A stretch of 64,000 nt of DNA from the NCBI RefSeq assembly GCF_002218085.1, contig NZ_BDUC01000011.1:85250-149249 (forward strand), in the 5' to 3' direction. This document shows positions 26,830 to 35,794 of the stretch, one piece after another. The notes under the pieces are model-generated. The model saw only the letters and a list, made by a program, of their open reading frames with translations, had not been told where the DNA came from and did not search any database. The DNA is from Tolypothrix sp. NIES-4075 (GTDB lineage: Bacteria; Cyanobacteriota; Cyanobacteriia; Cyanobacteriales; Nostocaceae). Numbering within the stretch: position 1 is the stretch's first letter; each line of letters begins with the position of its first letter. A program made the position numbers and the translations under genes.

Positions 26830-27144
26830 TTAACTAAGTGAATTCTCTAAATTCTTGAGGTGTAACCAGTGCAAAACCTCTTCGGGAATTTCCTCAAAAT
26901 GTTCGAGTAGAAAATCCATCAAAGCCAAATGGCGTAAGTCGTTATAAGTGGGATAGCGTTGGTTACAGCCGTTTCTAAACCAGCCTCTAACTGTTGAATC
27001 GGAACGGGAACATATCAGGGCGATTTGTTCGTAATTTACACCCCATTTCGCATAAAATTGTGTTGGTGTCATACCAAATTGCCAATTGCTGTAGAGTAAA
27101 ATCAGATGTCGTTCGCGTGCGGTGATTCGACGGGGATTAGACAT
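26830..27144 (-). CDS. Small helix-turn-helix-like protein
   Basis: A 104-aa protein. I take MSNPRRITARERHLILLYSN as the start; the longer frame to 27267 runs through A-rich repeats and a dispersed repeat and is unlikely to be coding. The segment NYEQIALICSRSDSTVRGWF fits a helix-turn-helix, followed by a helical C-terminus rich in Leu, Glu and His. Its place among the adaptation genes suggests a local regulator, but no operator is known. Tandem AAAGGTAAAAGT words lie just ahead of the start. Confidence 0.5.
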   Translation of the reverse strand: MSNPRRITARERHLILLYSNWQFGMTPTQFYAKWGVNYEQIALICSRSDSTVRGWFRNGCNQRYPTYNDLRHLALMDFLLEHFEEIPEEVLHWLHLKNLENSLS

Positions 27145-27295
27145 CATAAATAAGTAAAAAGGTAAAAGTAAAAAGGTAAAAGTAAAAAGGTGAGCCACTG
27201 CGGTGGACGGGTTCCCCGGCATAAAGCAAGTGGCGTTAGCAAAGCGGTAGCGACGCAGGAGCGTCACCCGAAGGGCAAAAGAAACAGTAGGGAAT

Positions 27296-27420
27296 AAGTT
27301 ATACCGTTTCTATATGAAGATGCGTCTAATCAGCCCACGTAGGTGGGCTTTGTTCGTATAGCCCTAGGCTTCCAGCCTAAGGGCGATAATGTGCAACCTC
27401 ACATAGAATTGGTATAACTT
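27296..27420. mobile_element. 125-bp MITE
   Basis: The imperfect terminal inverted repeats begin AAGTTATACC on the left and end GGTATAACTT on the right, each continuing with similar sequence for about 20 bp. The internal part holds two hairpins (CAGCCCACGTAGGTGGGCT and CCCTAGGCTTCCAGCCTAAGGG). It has no coding capacity. Its right end lies 3 bp from the stop of the toxin gene. Confidence 0.6.
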
Positions 27421-27422
27421 GA

Positions 27423-27692
27423 TTAGTGCGAATCTAAATGCGTGATAAGAATGTTTTCTGACTCCGTATAACGCCAGTAAAATCGTTTTGCCATTGATGC
27501 AGAAGAACTCCAGATATCACCGTTTTTACAGCTATATCTGTGTGTTCTCAAGCTGCGATAAGCCGGACCATAAAGAGCAAAAAATTCAAAAGCTTTGTCG
27601 TACTGCTTGCGGTCTAGTAAAGGTAATTCATCAAGTTTTTTTTGGACTTTGGGAGCAAAAATCAAACGGAATTTAACAGATTGAACTTCCAT
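27423..27692 (-). CDS. RelE/ParE-superfamily toxin-like protein
   Basis: An 89-aa protein with the RelE/HigB-type pattern: FAPKVQKKLDELPLLDRKQYDKA forms two N-terminal helices, then SLRTHRYSC and GDIWSSSASMAKRFYWRY give the beta-sheet with basic and aromatic residues, and ILITHLDSH ends it. Such toxins cut mRNA on the ribosome. No antitoxin gene was seen on either side; the upstream side holds only HIP1-rich repeats. It is an orphan, or its partner has been lost. Confidence 0.6.
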   Translation of the reverse strand: MEVQSVKFRLIFAPKVQKKLDELPLLDRKQYDKAFEFFALYGPAYRSLRTHRYSCKNGDIWSSSASMAKRFYWRYTESENILITHLDSH

Positions 27693-27750
27693 TCAATAAT
27701 TCCTAGATATCCCAACTTGACCAGACAGCGCAGAGTTTCTTATTCAAGGA

Positions 27751-27861
27751 GGCGATCGCGCAGCGACTCCAAAGGAGTATCGCACTCTTGCGGGTACTCC
27801 GTGCGATCGCCTAAGGTGGGGCTTTGCCCATCGCGCAGCGACTCCGGAGCATCGCGCTTTT
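27751..27861. repeat. HIP1-rich small dispersed repeat cluster
   Basis: Inverted and direct copies of GGCGATCGC, GCAGCGACTCC and CATCGCGC are packed in about 110 bp. It matches the style of small dispersed repeats of Nostoc-like genomes. It fills the gap between the toxin gene and cas2. Confidence 0.55.
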
Positions 27862-27919
27862 TTCCAGACAGTCATTTTGATATTCTCGCAGAAGGTAAAA
27901 ACTTCGTAGAAATCACTTT

Positions 27920-28201
27920 CTAAACAATAAACGCTGCATCATCCACAACAAATTCAGGTTGTGTTCCCAACACTGCAACTTTGCAACGATTGTGTGCAGA
28001 CATGGGGTAAAATCTAACTTGGTCTTCGCGTTTGTTGACAAGTCGCATGAGGTATTTGGATAGCGTTTGGTACTGTTTTTCGTCCAACACGCACTCAAAA
28101 ACCGACTTTTGCACGCGAAACCCGTAGCCTTCAAGCATTTTCGACACCTTATTGCGTCGGCGATCGCTAACGATGTCGTAGCAAACCAAATAAAACATCA
28201 T
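27920..28201 (-). CDS. cas2: Cas2
   Basis: A 93-aa Cas2 with the ferredoxin-like fold that bridges two Cas1 dimers during spacer integration. MFYLVCYDIVSDRRRNKV holds the first strand and the conserved Asp. GFRVQKSVFECVLDEKQ and VRFYPMSAHNRCK follow in standard order. It starts at an ATGA overlap with the stop of cas1, so the two are translated together. It is the only cas2 seen for two cas1 genes. Confidence 0.93.
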   Translation of the reverse strand: MMFYLVCYDIVSDRRRNKVSKMLEGYGFRVQKSVFECVLDEKQYQTLSKYLMRLVNKREDQVRFYPMSAHNRCKVAVLGTQPEFVVDDAAFIV

Positions 28202-29238
28202 CGTTTCACCAACGTTAACGGCGTTTTTTCGGATTCAGCGATATTGGTGAAATGGGGATGATTTGGGTGAAACTTCAAAGCTAAAGGACGATAATATTCC
28301 ACATCACCCAGCAAACAAGCGAGGTATTCCCGCACCTGTAAGTCCATACACTGACGGTAGCTTACTTCCCCAGCGTAAGGATGCAGTACAAAGGTTCGCA
28401 ATTTTGCTTCCCAATGTTGAAGGAAATTTTGGAGAATAATTTTCGGCTGGCTTTTCCCGTTACCATTACCATTTGAACTGGGAAGATTGCGGACAAAGTT
28501 TAACACCAAATCATCAACAATAGGTGCGCGGAATTCTACAGTAAAGTCCCATGCCAAGGGGAGTTCGTGATGACCGTGACGGTGTAAAATGGCGTAGTCG
28601 GGGTGAAGTTCTACGGTATTGAGAAGGGTGTAAATATATTGATGCAACAGTTGATATCCCAGGTTGAAAAGTCCACTAATTTGCCTTACCCTTGTTTGGG
28701 GATATATGCTATAAAAGCTGAGTAGCGAATTGATAGCGGTGTAGTAAACGTTATCCGCTTCGTCGTTATATTCGCAAAGTTCATCAAGGGATTTTGCGAT
28801 CGCTAAATTGTCCATCAACAGCGTTAAATAATTTGACGCACGTTGAGTTGCGTGGTTTGCATGATAGCGAGTCCAACTTTGTAAAAATATATGTTGATTG
28901 TGCAATTTTGCCCAAATCATGCTTTCAGCCGTAGCGCGGTTAAATTCAATATCGCGCAAGCGTTTTCGCTGGTGAAACATGTATTTTGCTTGCACTTGGG
29001 ATGGGTTTTCTAACCTTCCTAAATATTCACCATCTTGGGTTAAATATAAGACGGGAATATGATGTAAGCGCAGAATTTTAATCACATCGTTTGGTAAATT
29101 AACATTACCAAAAATAATGATTTGATTGACGTGACGAATCGGTAGCGAAATGCATTGCTTTTGTTGATGAAACACTTGGAAGTAGTTGTGTTTCATTTGG
29201 AATGATGCGTCAGATTCAGTGATGTAAATATTGGGCAT
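28198..29238 (-). CDS. cas1: Cas1 (stand-alone)
   Basis: A 346-aa spacer integrase. The catalytic Glu is in ESMIWAKLHNQH, the conserved His in LHRHGHHELPLAWD and the acidic residue in FTVEFRAPIVDDLV. I choose MPNIYITESDASF (29238) as the start. The frame extends 49 codons further to 29385, but that stretch contains the TATATGAG repeat also found far upstream of the RT-cas1 gene, so it is more likely a 5' regulatory region. A short Asn-Gly-rich insert (SSNGNGNGKSQ) lies near the C-terminal third. It forms an operon with cas2. Confidence 0.9.
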   Translation of the reverse strand: MPNIYITESDASFQMKHNYFQVFHQQKQCISLPIRHVNQIIIFGNVNLPNDVIKILRLHHIPVLYLTQDGEYLGRLENPSQVQAKYMFHQRKRLRDIEFNRATAESMIWAKLHNQHIFLQSWTRYHANHATQRASNYLTLLMDNLAIAKSLDELCEYNDEADNVYYTAINSLLSFYSIYPQTRVRQISGLFNLGYQLLHQYIYTLLNTVELHPDYAILHRHGHHELPLAWDFTVEFRAPIVDDLVLNFVRNLPSSNGNGNGKSQPKIILQNFLQHWEAKLRTFVLHPYAGEVSYRQCMDLQVREYLACLLGDVEYYRPLALKFHPNHPHFTNIAESEKTPLTLVKR

Positions 29239-29315
29239 AAATTGAAGTAAACTAGGTTGGTTTTTAGAAAGGAAAGTTTTATTTCCTTGTCTATACTTCA
29301 ATCTTTCCACGTCGC

Positions 29316-29379
29316 TATATGAGTACGTATCTGCGTAAAAGCAACTTTTATATGATTTTGTATATGAGTTATATGAGTT
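29316..29379. repeat. TATATGAG repeat module upstream of cas1
   Basis: TATATGAGTACGTAT (29316-29330), then ATATGATTTTGTATATGAGT and a further ATATGAGT. The same order and spacing recurs at 34441-34500, upstream of RT-cas1, and a short form occurs at 34751-34768. Confidence 0.6.
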
Positions 29380-29547
29380 GCTCAAAAGGCATTAAAAAAA
29401 GCCGGAGGTACTATCCCCGACTTAGCTATAGTTTAATTATTCAAGCAATTACAGCGTTTTTCAGGTAAATGAGGTACACAGGTAGGGGCACAACATTGTT
29501 GTGCCCTTACAATAATCTGTACCGAACCTTGTTGCAATCTGCTGTAT

Positions 29548-30369
29548 TTATACTTGTTGTTGGTTTAACCAAGCTTCGAGTTCAGCAACTTCTGAAAAAT
29601 CTAACAACGCTTCTCCCAAAGTTTCTAGCTGTTCAATCGATAATCCTCTAACTCGTTCAATTAACAATGGATTTATTTCACGAAAACGTCGATTTAGCAT
29701 ACGTATAATTAGACGTTGCTCTCCTTGTTTGTTTCCCTGTTCCAGAATATCTTGGTAAATTACCGATTCTTTCATGACATCCTCCCTTAAAAATTGGCGA
29801 ATCAAAGTCTTATCGAACTTTAAGCCTGCTAATATTTCGGTACATCCCGCAATATTTTGTCGTACATCTATATCTGAAATTCTAGCTATTCTACTACCAA
29901 CCTGCGAGAGTAAAGTTGCTGGAGAGTCAGTTTGAGTAAGAGGTGCTAGTGGTAGCAGTGCTGGATTATTGAGAAACAAGGTAGAATTTTCTTCCCACAA
30001 GCGTACAACTCGGTAACGGTGAGTTGTTATTTCATCAATATACTCTTGAGTAAAAGCAATCTCGTCACTTGTTTCCTGCAAAAATATAACTACCTGTGTA
30101 ATAGGAAACTTATATTTACGTCTCAATCTCACAGAGTAATCCAGCATTCTAAAGGGTAGCGGGGGTTTTGAGATAGTACGGGTCTGGAACTCGATGTGTA
30201 AAATTCTCTCTTGAGTTTGCACAAAGGTAACAGAATCTGCGCGGATTGGTTCTAAAGAAAGTTCCGTTTTAAGTATTTTAGCCTCTGTGGTTTGAGATGT
30301 TAATAACCAACGAGCAAATTCGAGTGGATATTCTTCTGCTAACAGCTTACAAATATTGTCCGTGTTCAA
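29548..30369 (-). CDS. Rpn-like PD-(D/E)xK nuclease with DUF4351 C-terminus
   Basis: A 273-aa protein of the family annotated as Rpn or DUF4351 in cyanobacteria. The motif ADSVTF followed by ILHIEFQT fits the D...ExQ core of the PD-(D/E)xK fold, and YSVRLRRKYKFPITQVVIFL is typical of this group. The C-terminus (NRRFREINPLLIERVRGLS, LEQLETLGEALLDF-like end) is the DUF4351 helical module. Relatives are linked to recombination or to abandoned transposase families. It sits alone between cas1 and array 2 and need not belong to the CRISPR system. Confidence 0.75.
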   Translation of the reverse strand: MNTDNICKLLAEEYPLEFARWLLTSQTTEAKILKTELSLEPIRADSVTFVQTQERILHIEFQTRTISKPPLPFRMLDYSVRLRRKYKFPITQVVIFLQETSDEIAFTQEYIDEITTHRYRVVRLWEENSTLFLNNPALLPLAPLTQTDSPATLLSQVGSRIARISDIDVRQNIAGCTEILAGLKFDKTLIRQFLREDVMKESVIYQDILEQGNKQGEQRLIIRMLNRRFREINPLLIERVRGLSIEQLETLGEALLDFSEVAELEAWLNQQQV

Positions 30370-30447
30370 TTTTTACACCCTGAAATGAGGCTATTTTTGT
30401 GACGAATGTAAATACTTTATCATCATCGGCAAATGCGATCGCCACCC

Positions 30448-31725
30448 GTTTCCATCCCCGTGAGGGGAAGAGGAATTAAAACTACTCTACTTTTCAAAAA
30501 AGCTGTCAAAAAAATCAAAGTTTCCATCCCCGTGAGGGGAAGAGGAATTAAAACCTTTCCGTCCGATTGTTGCACAGGGAGAACTGGCTGCATGTTTCCA
30601 TCCCCGTGAGGGGAAGAGGAATTAAAACATAGTGCTCGCGATTTACGCGAAGCTATTGAAGGTGTTTCCATCCCCGTGAGGGGAAGAGGAATTAAAACTC
30701 AAAAATAATACAGTTACGCGGATTTACGTCAACGGTTTCCATCCCCGTGAGGGGAAGAGGAATTAAAACCATATCTTGAGGTTTTTAATGTTATGGTAAG
30801 TTATAGTTTCCATCCCCGTGAGGGGAAGAGGAATTAAAACTCCTTGCGGACAAGCATTAATTGAGTATTTAGAATTACAGTTTCCATCCCCGTGAGGGGA
30901 AGAGGAATTAAAACGTCTTTGACTTTCATCTCTGTTTTTTCATTGTTAAACTTTTGTTTCCATCCCCGTGAGGGGAAGAGGAATTAAAACTTTTCAGCAT
31001 GTTCCGTCTTGCGATGGAACATGTAATTGTTTCCATCCCCGTGAGGGGAAGAGGAATTAAAACTATAACAACTCTTTTGGAGTTATTGATCAGCAGGGTA
31101 AATTGTTTCCATCCCCGTGAGGGGAAGAGGAATTAAAACTTGTTTTTGGGTAGTTCTTTGGCATTCTCTTGTTTGTTTCCATCCCCGTGAGGGGAAGAGG
31201 AATTAAAACTTGATGCAAACCTCAGAAGTTTCCGTATGGTCGGAAACTTCTTGTTTCCATCCCCGTGAGGGGAAGAGGAATTAAAACGGATTTTTTGACA
31301 GAAATGGCAACGCAAACGGCAATACTAAGTTTCCATCCCCGTGAGGGGAAGAGGAATTAAAACCTTTTCTCCAATGTTTTTGTCATACCCAATTACAGAA
31401 AAGTTTCCATCCCCGTGAGGGGAAGAGGAATTAAAACCTATTACTTTGACTGGGATAAAAAACGTGAATAGAGGGTTTCCATCCCCGTGAGGGGAAGAGG
31501 AATTAAAACCGTTACTGTTGATAACAGCAGAAATGAATCACCATCAGTTTCCATCCCCGTGAGGGGAAGAGGAATTAAAACATAAGGTTGCAAGAAACAA
31601 TAAATTTTCAGGGGAAAGGTTTCCATCCCCGTGAGGGGAAGAGGAATTAAAACACGGAGGTGGCGATCGTCGTGACGGTGATTGCTAATTGTTTCCATCC
31701 CCGTGAGGGGAAGAGGAATTAAAAC
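30448..31725 (-). CRISPR. CRISPR array 2, 18 repeats and 17 spacers
   Basis: Repeat of 35 bp; on the plus strand it begins GTTTCCATCCCCGTGAGGGG and ends AAGAGGAATTAAAAC. All 18 copies read as intact. Spacers are roughly 35-43 bp. The leader is on the right (31726-31925), so it is transcribed on the minus strand. One spacer (31210-31252) contains a 10-bp inverted repeat AGAAGTTTCC/GGAAACTTCT. The repeat differs by a single base from that of array 3 (ATTAAAAC versus ATTGAAAC). Confidence 0.97.
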
Positions 31726-31925
31726 CCCACCTTTCTGAAAGCATTACCAGAAGAGTGTTTTAAGGGTGTAAATCTGAGGGGGGTGTATTTTACCTGTCAA
31801 TAGTCTACAACTATTGACATAAAGCAACATACTAAGCCACTTCAAATCCTTACAAGGTAAACGTTCTGAGGGGGTCAACGAAATAATAAGGGTTTCAGGC
31901 ATTGGGCTACCCCCTCAGATCAACT
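31726..31925 (-). promoter_or_regulatory. Leader of CRISPR array 2
   Basis: CTGAGGGGGG at 31774-31783 and the inverted repeat CTGAGGGGG (31866-31874) / CCCCCTCAG (31910-31918) with a 35-base loop match leaders 1 and 3 in sequence, order and spacing. Confidence 0.8.
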
Positions 31926-32142
31926 TTCTTCACAAAAGAATTTTGGAAAAATTATGCCTTACATGAATCTTGACGATCAACAGGCTTAATTTGAAACTGC
32001 ATATTTATGAAATTGTCAAGGTACAGCAGCGATGTGCAAAATATACCACATAAATTTCACAAAGCGCAATCCTTAAGTTTCTGTTTGCGTATCAAATTCA
32101 AAGTTATCTTTATGAGTGCTTTTTGCTTTTTAACTTCCGAAG

Positions 32143-34152
32143 CTAAAGTTTCCAAATCATTGGTCTATATAACTCCACCTCTCCCATCAAACAAGCAACA
32201 TACTCCCGCACCTGTAACTCCACACATCGACGAAAGCTGACTTGATATCCTGTATGTGGGTGTGTTAACTCAGACTGTAATTTTTCTTCCCAATGTTTGA
32301 GAAACTTTTTTAATGCGTGGGGTTGAAGATATACCCCACCTTTTTCGTCTGGTGCTGTAAAATCTTCAAGTGTTAATATCTTAGAATTCACAACGTAAGC
32401 TACCAACGAATCAACCAATTGTGCGCGAAACTCTTCCATCAAATCGCTAACTAAAGCAGGGTGATTATCTCGTGGTACGTGGAGATTACCAAAGTGCGTG
32501 TGTAAACCCACCGTTTCCACAAACGAGAAAACATTTTGACTCAATAACGTATATCCTAAACTCATGAGACTGTTAATTGGGTCAGTTGGTGGACGCTTTG
32601 TACGTCTATCAAACTCAAACACTCCCGTAAACAAAGAACCTAAAGCTTGAAAGTACAAAGTTGCGGCTTTACCTTCATATCCCCGCAGTGCGTCCATTGA
32701 TTCAGCTTGCGGTAATTTGTCCATTAAATCGGCGATTAACTCGACAGCAGAACTAGCCATTTTTGATGGACGACGACGATTAAATTTTAACAACAAAGCG
32801 CGGGAATTATGTAACTTTGCCCACACAATATTTTCAGCTTGCTTTCTGGTAAATTCCGGATTTTGCGAACATATTACCTGACGCATCAAATACTCAACTT
32901 TGGCATTACCTTCAGTTTGTAACCTACCAAAATATCGCCCTTTTTGGGAAAGATACATAATTGGAATTCGTCGTCGTAATGCGTAAGAAACTGCACCATG
33001 CGATACATTACAACAACCAAATAAAACAATATTACTTACCCGCGTCGCTGGAACTTTAATCCGTAATTCCCCTTGGTAATAAACTTGAAACTGTTGATTT
33101 TTGACACTCAAATAAGCGCCCTGGTCAGTAACGTATAATGTAGTCATAAAATCCTGCCAAAGATGAGATATTGGTGCTGTCGGATATTTACTCGGCTTGT
33201 CGATACTGCAAGCTTTAGGAGGACGAGAAACGGGTTTTATCGGTCTTGGTTTTGTGCGAAAATAGGGTGTACCCGAATCATTAATTACCCATTCACCCCG
33301 ACGTACAGGTGCGGGGGGTGGTGGTGCGTAAACTTCACCTTTTTTAAACCGATAACCAAGGAAAATAAATTCATCGTCAGGAGCGTAAATTTGGGTTTTT
33401 TCTGGTTGAAGTTGTAAATAAAGTTCCCCCAGCCAAGTTGTAATTTTGTCTAAAATCCGGTTTGCTTCATGAAAACTATTGCAAGCAATGGCAAAATCAT
33501 CACCGTACCGCACCAAATTTATGCCGTGACTGAGACATTTCCGATCAAAACTAGTCAGGTATAAATTTGCTAACGCACCGGAAAGCACACCACCTTGCAA
33601 TACTCCCTTACCTGGGTAAACGGGTTTCCCCACAATGACAATACCCGATTTGAGTTGTCCTTCCAACAATTGCAGTACAATTGGTTCAAGCTGCAAATCT
33701 TCCAACGCAGTTAACAACAAAGCCCAACAAAGATTGTCAAAAAACTCAGCGATATCAGCCTTAATAACCCACTTTGGTTGCAACTGGTAATAACCATATA
33801 AATGCTGCACCGCTTGCTGAATATTTCTTCCCGGACGATAAGCGTAACTACAATCAAGAAAGGTATCTTCTAAAGGAAAATACAGTTCTTCAAGTAATAA
33901 ACGCTGCACAATTCTATCCCGCACTGTCGGAATACCAATCAACCGCTTATCACCGTTTTTTTTGGGTACATAAAAACCCTTTGCCGGACTTGCTGTATAA
34001 GTTTCATGGTGGAGTTGGTATTCAATGTTCCGTAATTGTTCGGCAGCAACCGACTCAAATAAGTCAAGAGAAATACCATCAACACCCGCAGATTTAGTTC
34101 CTGCACGGACTTGGAACCATGCAGCATTGAGAAGTTCAAAGGGAAAACGCAT
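32143..34152 (-). CDS. Reverse transcriptase-Cas1 fusion
   Basis: A 669-aa fusion for spacer acquisition, able in relatives to take spacers from RNA. Residues 1 to about 285 are a group II intron-type reverse transcriptase: SAGVDGISLDLF, KKNGDKRLIGIPTVRDRIVQ, the catalytic LVRYGDDFAIAC near residue 217, and FIFLGYRFKKG. A Pro-rich linker (about 290-325) leads to Cas1, with ENIVWAKLHNSRALL, LHVPRDNHPALVSDLMEEFR and VELQVREYVACLMG. No Cas6 domain is fused at the N-terminus. It lies between arrays 2 and 3 and is transcribed towards leader 2. The TATATGAG module lies about 290-350 bp upstream. Confidence 0.93.
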   Translation of the reverse strand: MRFPFELLNAAWFQVRAGTKSAGVDGISLDLFESVAAEQLRNIEYQLHHETYTASPAKGFYVPKKNGDKRLIGIPTVRDRIVQRLLLEELYFPLEDTFLDCSYAYRPGRNIQQAVQHLYGYYQLQPKWVIKADIAEFFDNLCWALLLTALEDLQLEPIVLQLLEGQLKSGIVIVGKPVYPGKGVLQGGVLSGALANLYLTSFDRKCLSHGINLVRYGDDFAIACNSFHEANRILDKITTWLGELYLQLQPEKTQIYAPDDEFIFLGYRFKKGEVYAPPPPAPVRRGEWVINDSGTPYFRTKPRPIKPVSRPPKACSIDKPSKYPTAPISHLWQDFMTTLYVTDQGAYLSVKNQQFQVYYQGELRIKVPATRVSNIVLFGCCNVSHGAVSYALRRRIPIMYLSQKGRYFGRLQTEGNAKVEYLMRQVICSQNPEFTRKQAENIVWAKLHNSRALLLKFNRRRPSKMASSAVELIADLMDKLPQAESMDALRGYEGKAATLYFQALGSLFTGVFEFDRRTKRPPTDPINSLMSLGYTLLSQNVFSFVETVGLHTHFGNLHVPRDNHPALVSDLMEEFRAQLVDSLVAYVVNSKILTLEDFTAPDEKGGVYLQPHALKKFLKHWEEKLQSELTHPHTGYQVSFRRCVELQVREYVACLMGEVELYRPMIWKL

Positions 34153-34440
34153 GGGAAGTAAAAGGTGAAAAGTAGAAAGGTAAAAGAAAGAGATGGAAAA
34201 AGTAAAAAAATCTCGTCCATGTTGAAACCTGGAGTTTTGCTCTTATTCAGATGTGTCATTGCGACGTAAGGAAGCAATCTCAAAGTCTTGGCAGAAAACT
34301 ACGGTTCTCAAGGTAGACGAGGTTAAGGTAAAAAGTTGAGTAAACGTCTAAAAAGAGCTTATTTATAGACTGAAGAAGTCAAAATAGGCTTTTTATTTAG
34401 ACTTTTACCTTTTGCCTTTAAACTTGATTGTCACAGCTGT

Positions 34441-34500
34441 GTATATGAGTACGTATATGAGTTATTGACTGAAATATATGACTTTGTATATGAGTTACCG
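34441..34500. repeat. TATATGAG repeat module upstream of RT-cas1
   Basis: GTATATGAGTACGTATATGA, then ATATATGACTTTGTATATGA. It parallels the copy at 29316-29379 ahead of cas1 in word order and spacing. Confidence 0.6.
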
Positions 34501-34616
34501 AACAAATATAGCGTGCTGTACTTTCAGCTAACGCACCGCATATTTAATCTTCGTATGGTGCGTTAGAACAGTCGTCCTAACACACCCTACATTTATTAAG
34601 TAATAGCGAGTATGAG

Positions 34617-34737
34617 TTAAGTAGGTGGATCAGATTAAATATAAAACCTCAGCCTCAATCCCTCTACGAGCGTAAGGAGAAGGAAGCCCTTATGCTGGGT
34701 GAGGTTTTATCTTATATTTAATTACGCCTACTTATTG
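34617..34737. mobile_element. Foldback (MITE-like) element
   Basis: The two ends form an imperfect inverted repeat of about 30 bp: left TAAGTAGGTGG then GATTAAATATAAAACCTCA; the right end in reverse complement is TAAGTAGGCG then AATTAAATATAAG and AAAACCTCA. No coding content. Confidence 0.45.
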
Positions 34738-34812
34738 ACAAATGTATACAACTTCGTATATGAGTTAATCAATATTCTCTTTTAACTTTTGACTTTTAAC
34801 TTTTAACTTGTT

Positions 34813-35565
34813 ATGCCTGGAGTTTCTCTTGTTGCATCAGCAGAAGGTATTATACGAGCAAGAAAAGCTTTAAAATATCTAAACATGACCCAGATGTCTC
34901 TAGTTAACGAGAGAGGAATTGCATCTTGGTCAACCATCAACAATTTTTTTAACGGTAAACCAGTTAAACGTCAGATATTTATTGAGATTTGTGAAGAAAT
35001 AAATTTAAATTGGCAAGATATAGTAGCATCTTTCAAAGATGAAGATAGCCAACAATTAACACCTATTGATCAACTTTGGCAACAGCTGCAAACACTAGGT
35101 TCTCCCACCGAACAAATGGGATTAGTGTTAGTAACAGAGGAAACACTCGCTTGGGGTTGGCATTCTAGCGTTTATGAAAAATCCGTGCGTGTAGGCAGTT
35201 ATATTCAATTTAAAATTAATTTTGAAACTCCTGGATATTTACTTTTATTACAAAAAGATACATCGGGGCAAATGTGCTGTTTTTGTCCCTCGTGTTTTGC
35301 GCCACAACCCAAGTTAGAAACTGGTAAAACAAGTTTACCTCAAGAAGGTTCACCTATTACGTCATTTCCTATTGAAGGTGCGCCAGGAAAAGAGGAAATT
35401 TTGGCAGTAATTACCCAAGATATATCTGGTTTGCAGTGGCTACCGCAAGAAAATGATGATCCATTGGAACTAGAAGCAAGTCATCTTATAGAATTACTAA
35501 AATACATAACTGAATGCGGAGAATATCAGGTTTGGTATACAGATTATATGGTAACTGCACAGTAA
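34813..35565 (+). CDS. HTH protein with DUF4384 domain
   Basis: A 250-aa protein. Residues about 12-72 form a helix-turn-helix of the XRE kind (KALKYLNMTQMSLVNERG; STINNFFNGKPV; EICEEINLNWQDIV). From about 110 a DUF4384 domain follows, with VRVGSYIQFKINFETPGYLL, LLQKDTSGQMCCFCPS and GAPGKEEILAVITQD. In cyanobacteria HTH-DUF4384 proteins often lie near CHAT, caspase-like or other signalling genes. It lies between RT-cas1 and array 3 and points towards the array leader, so it is a candidate regulator or adaptor. Its DNA target is unknown. Confidence 0.7.
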   Translation: MPGVSLVASAEGIIRARKALKYLNMTQMSLVNERGIASWSTINNFFNGKPVKRQIFIEICEEINLNWQDIVASFKDEDSQQLTPIDQLWQQLQTLGSPTEQMGLVLVTEETLAWGWHSSVYEKSVRVGSYIQFKINFETPGYLLLLQKDTSGQMCCFCPSCFAPQPKLETGKTSLPQEGSPITSFPIEGAPGKEEILAVITQDISGLQWLPQENDDPLELEASHLIELLKYITECGEYQVWYTDYMVTAQ

Positions 35566-35794
35566 AGTAAAAGGGTAAAAGTTAAAAGTTAAAAGTCAAA
35601 ATAAAGAGGAATTTAATATTTATTTTGCCTTTTTACTTTTATACCTTAAAGCATAGGGAGAGTGAAAAGTTAATATTTCAGGCTTTCAAAATTTCAAGTA
35701 CTTTGTTATACTACTGTTTATAATTACAGAACCTTGAAAATTGAATCTCAAGTTTTTAATTTCGAGTAAAAGTACTCATTCTTCGCTTGGATAC

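Larger units (their letters stand above)
34153..34812. other. Intergenic region between RT-cas1 and the HTH-DUF4384 gene
   Basis: The two genes are divergent. The region holds A-rich AAAGGTAAAAG words (34155-34210), the TATATGAG module (34441-34500, short copy 34751-34768) and a foldback sequence (about 34617-34737). No gene was found. Confidence 0.5.

Noticed and set aside
29239..29385. Extended N-terminus of Cas1 (49 extra codons)
   Set aside because: The stretch contains the TATATGAG repeat module that also lies in non-coding DNA near RT-cas1, and Cas1 homology starts only at MPNIYITE.
30423..31698. Minus-strand open frames with repeated FNSSSPHGDGN or LIPLPLTGMET across array 2
   Set aside because: Repeat-derived artefacts of the CRISPR array, not genes.
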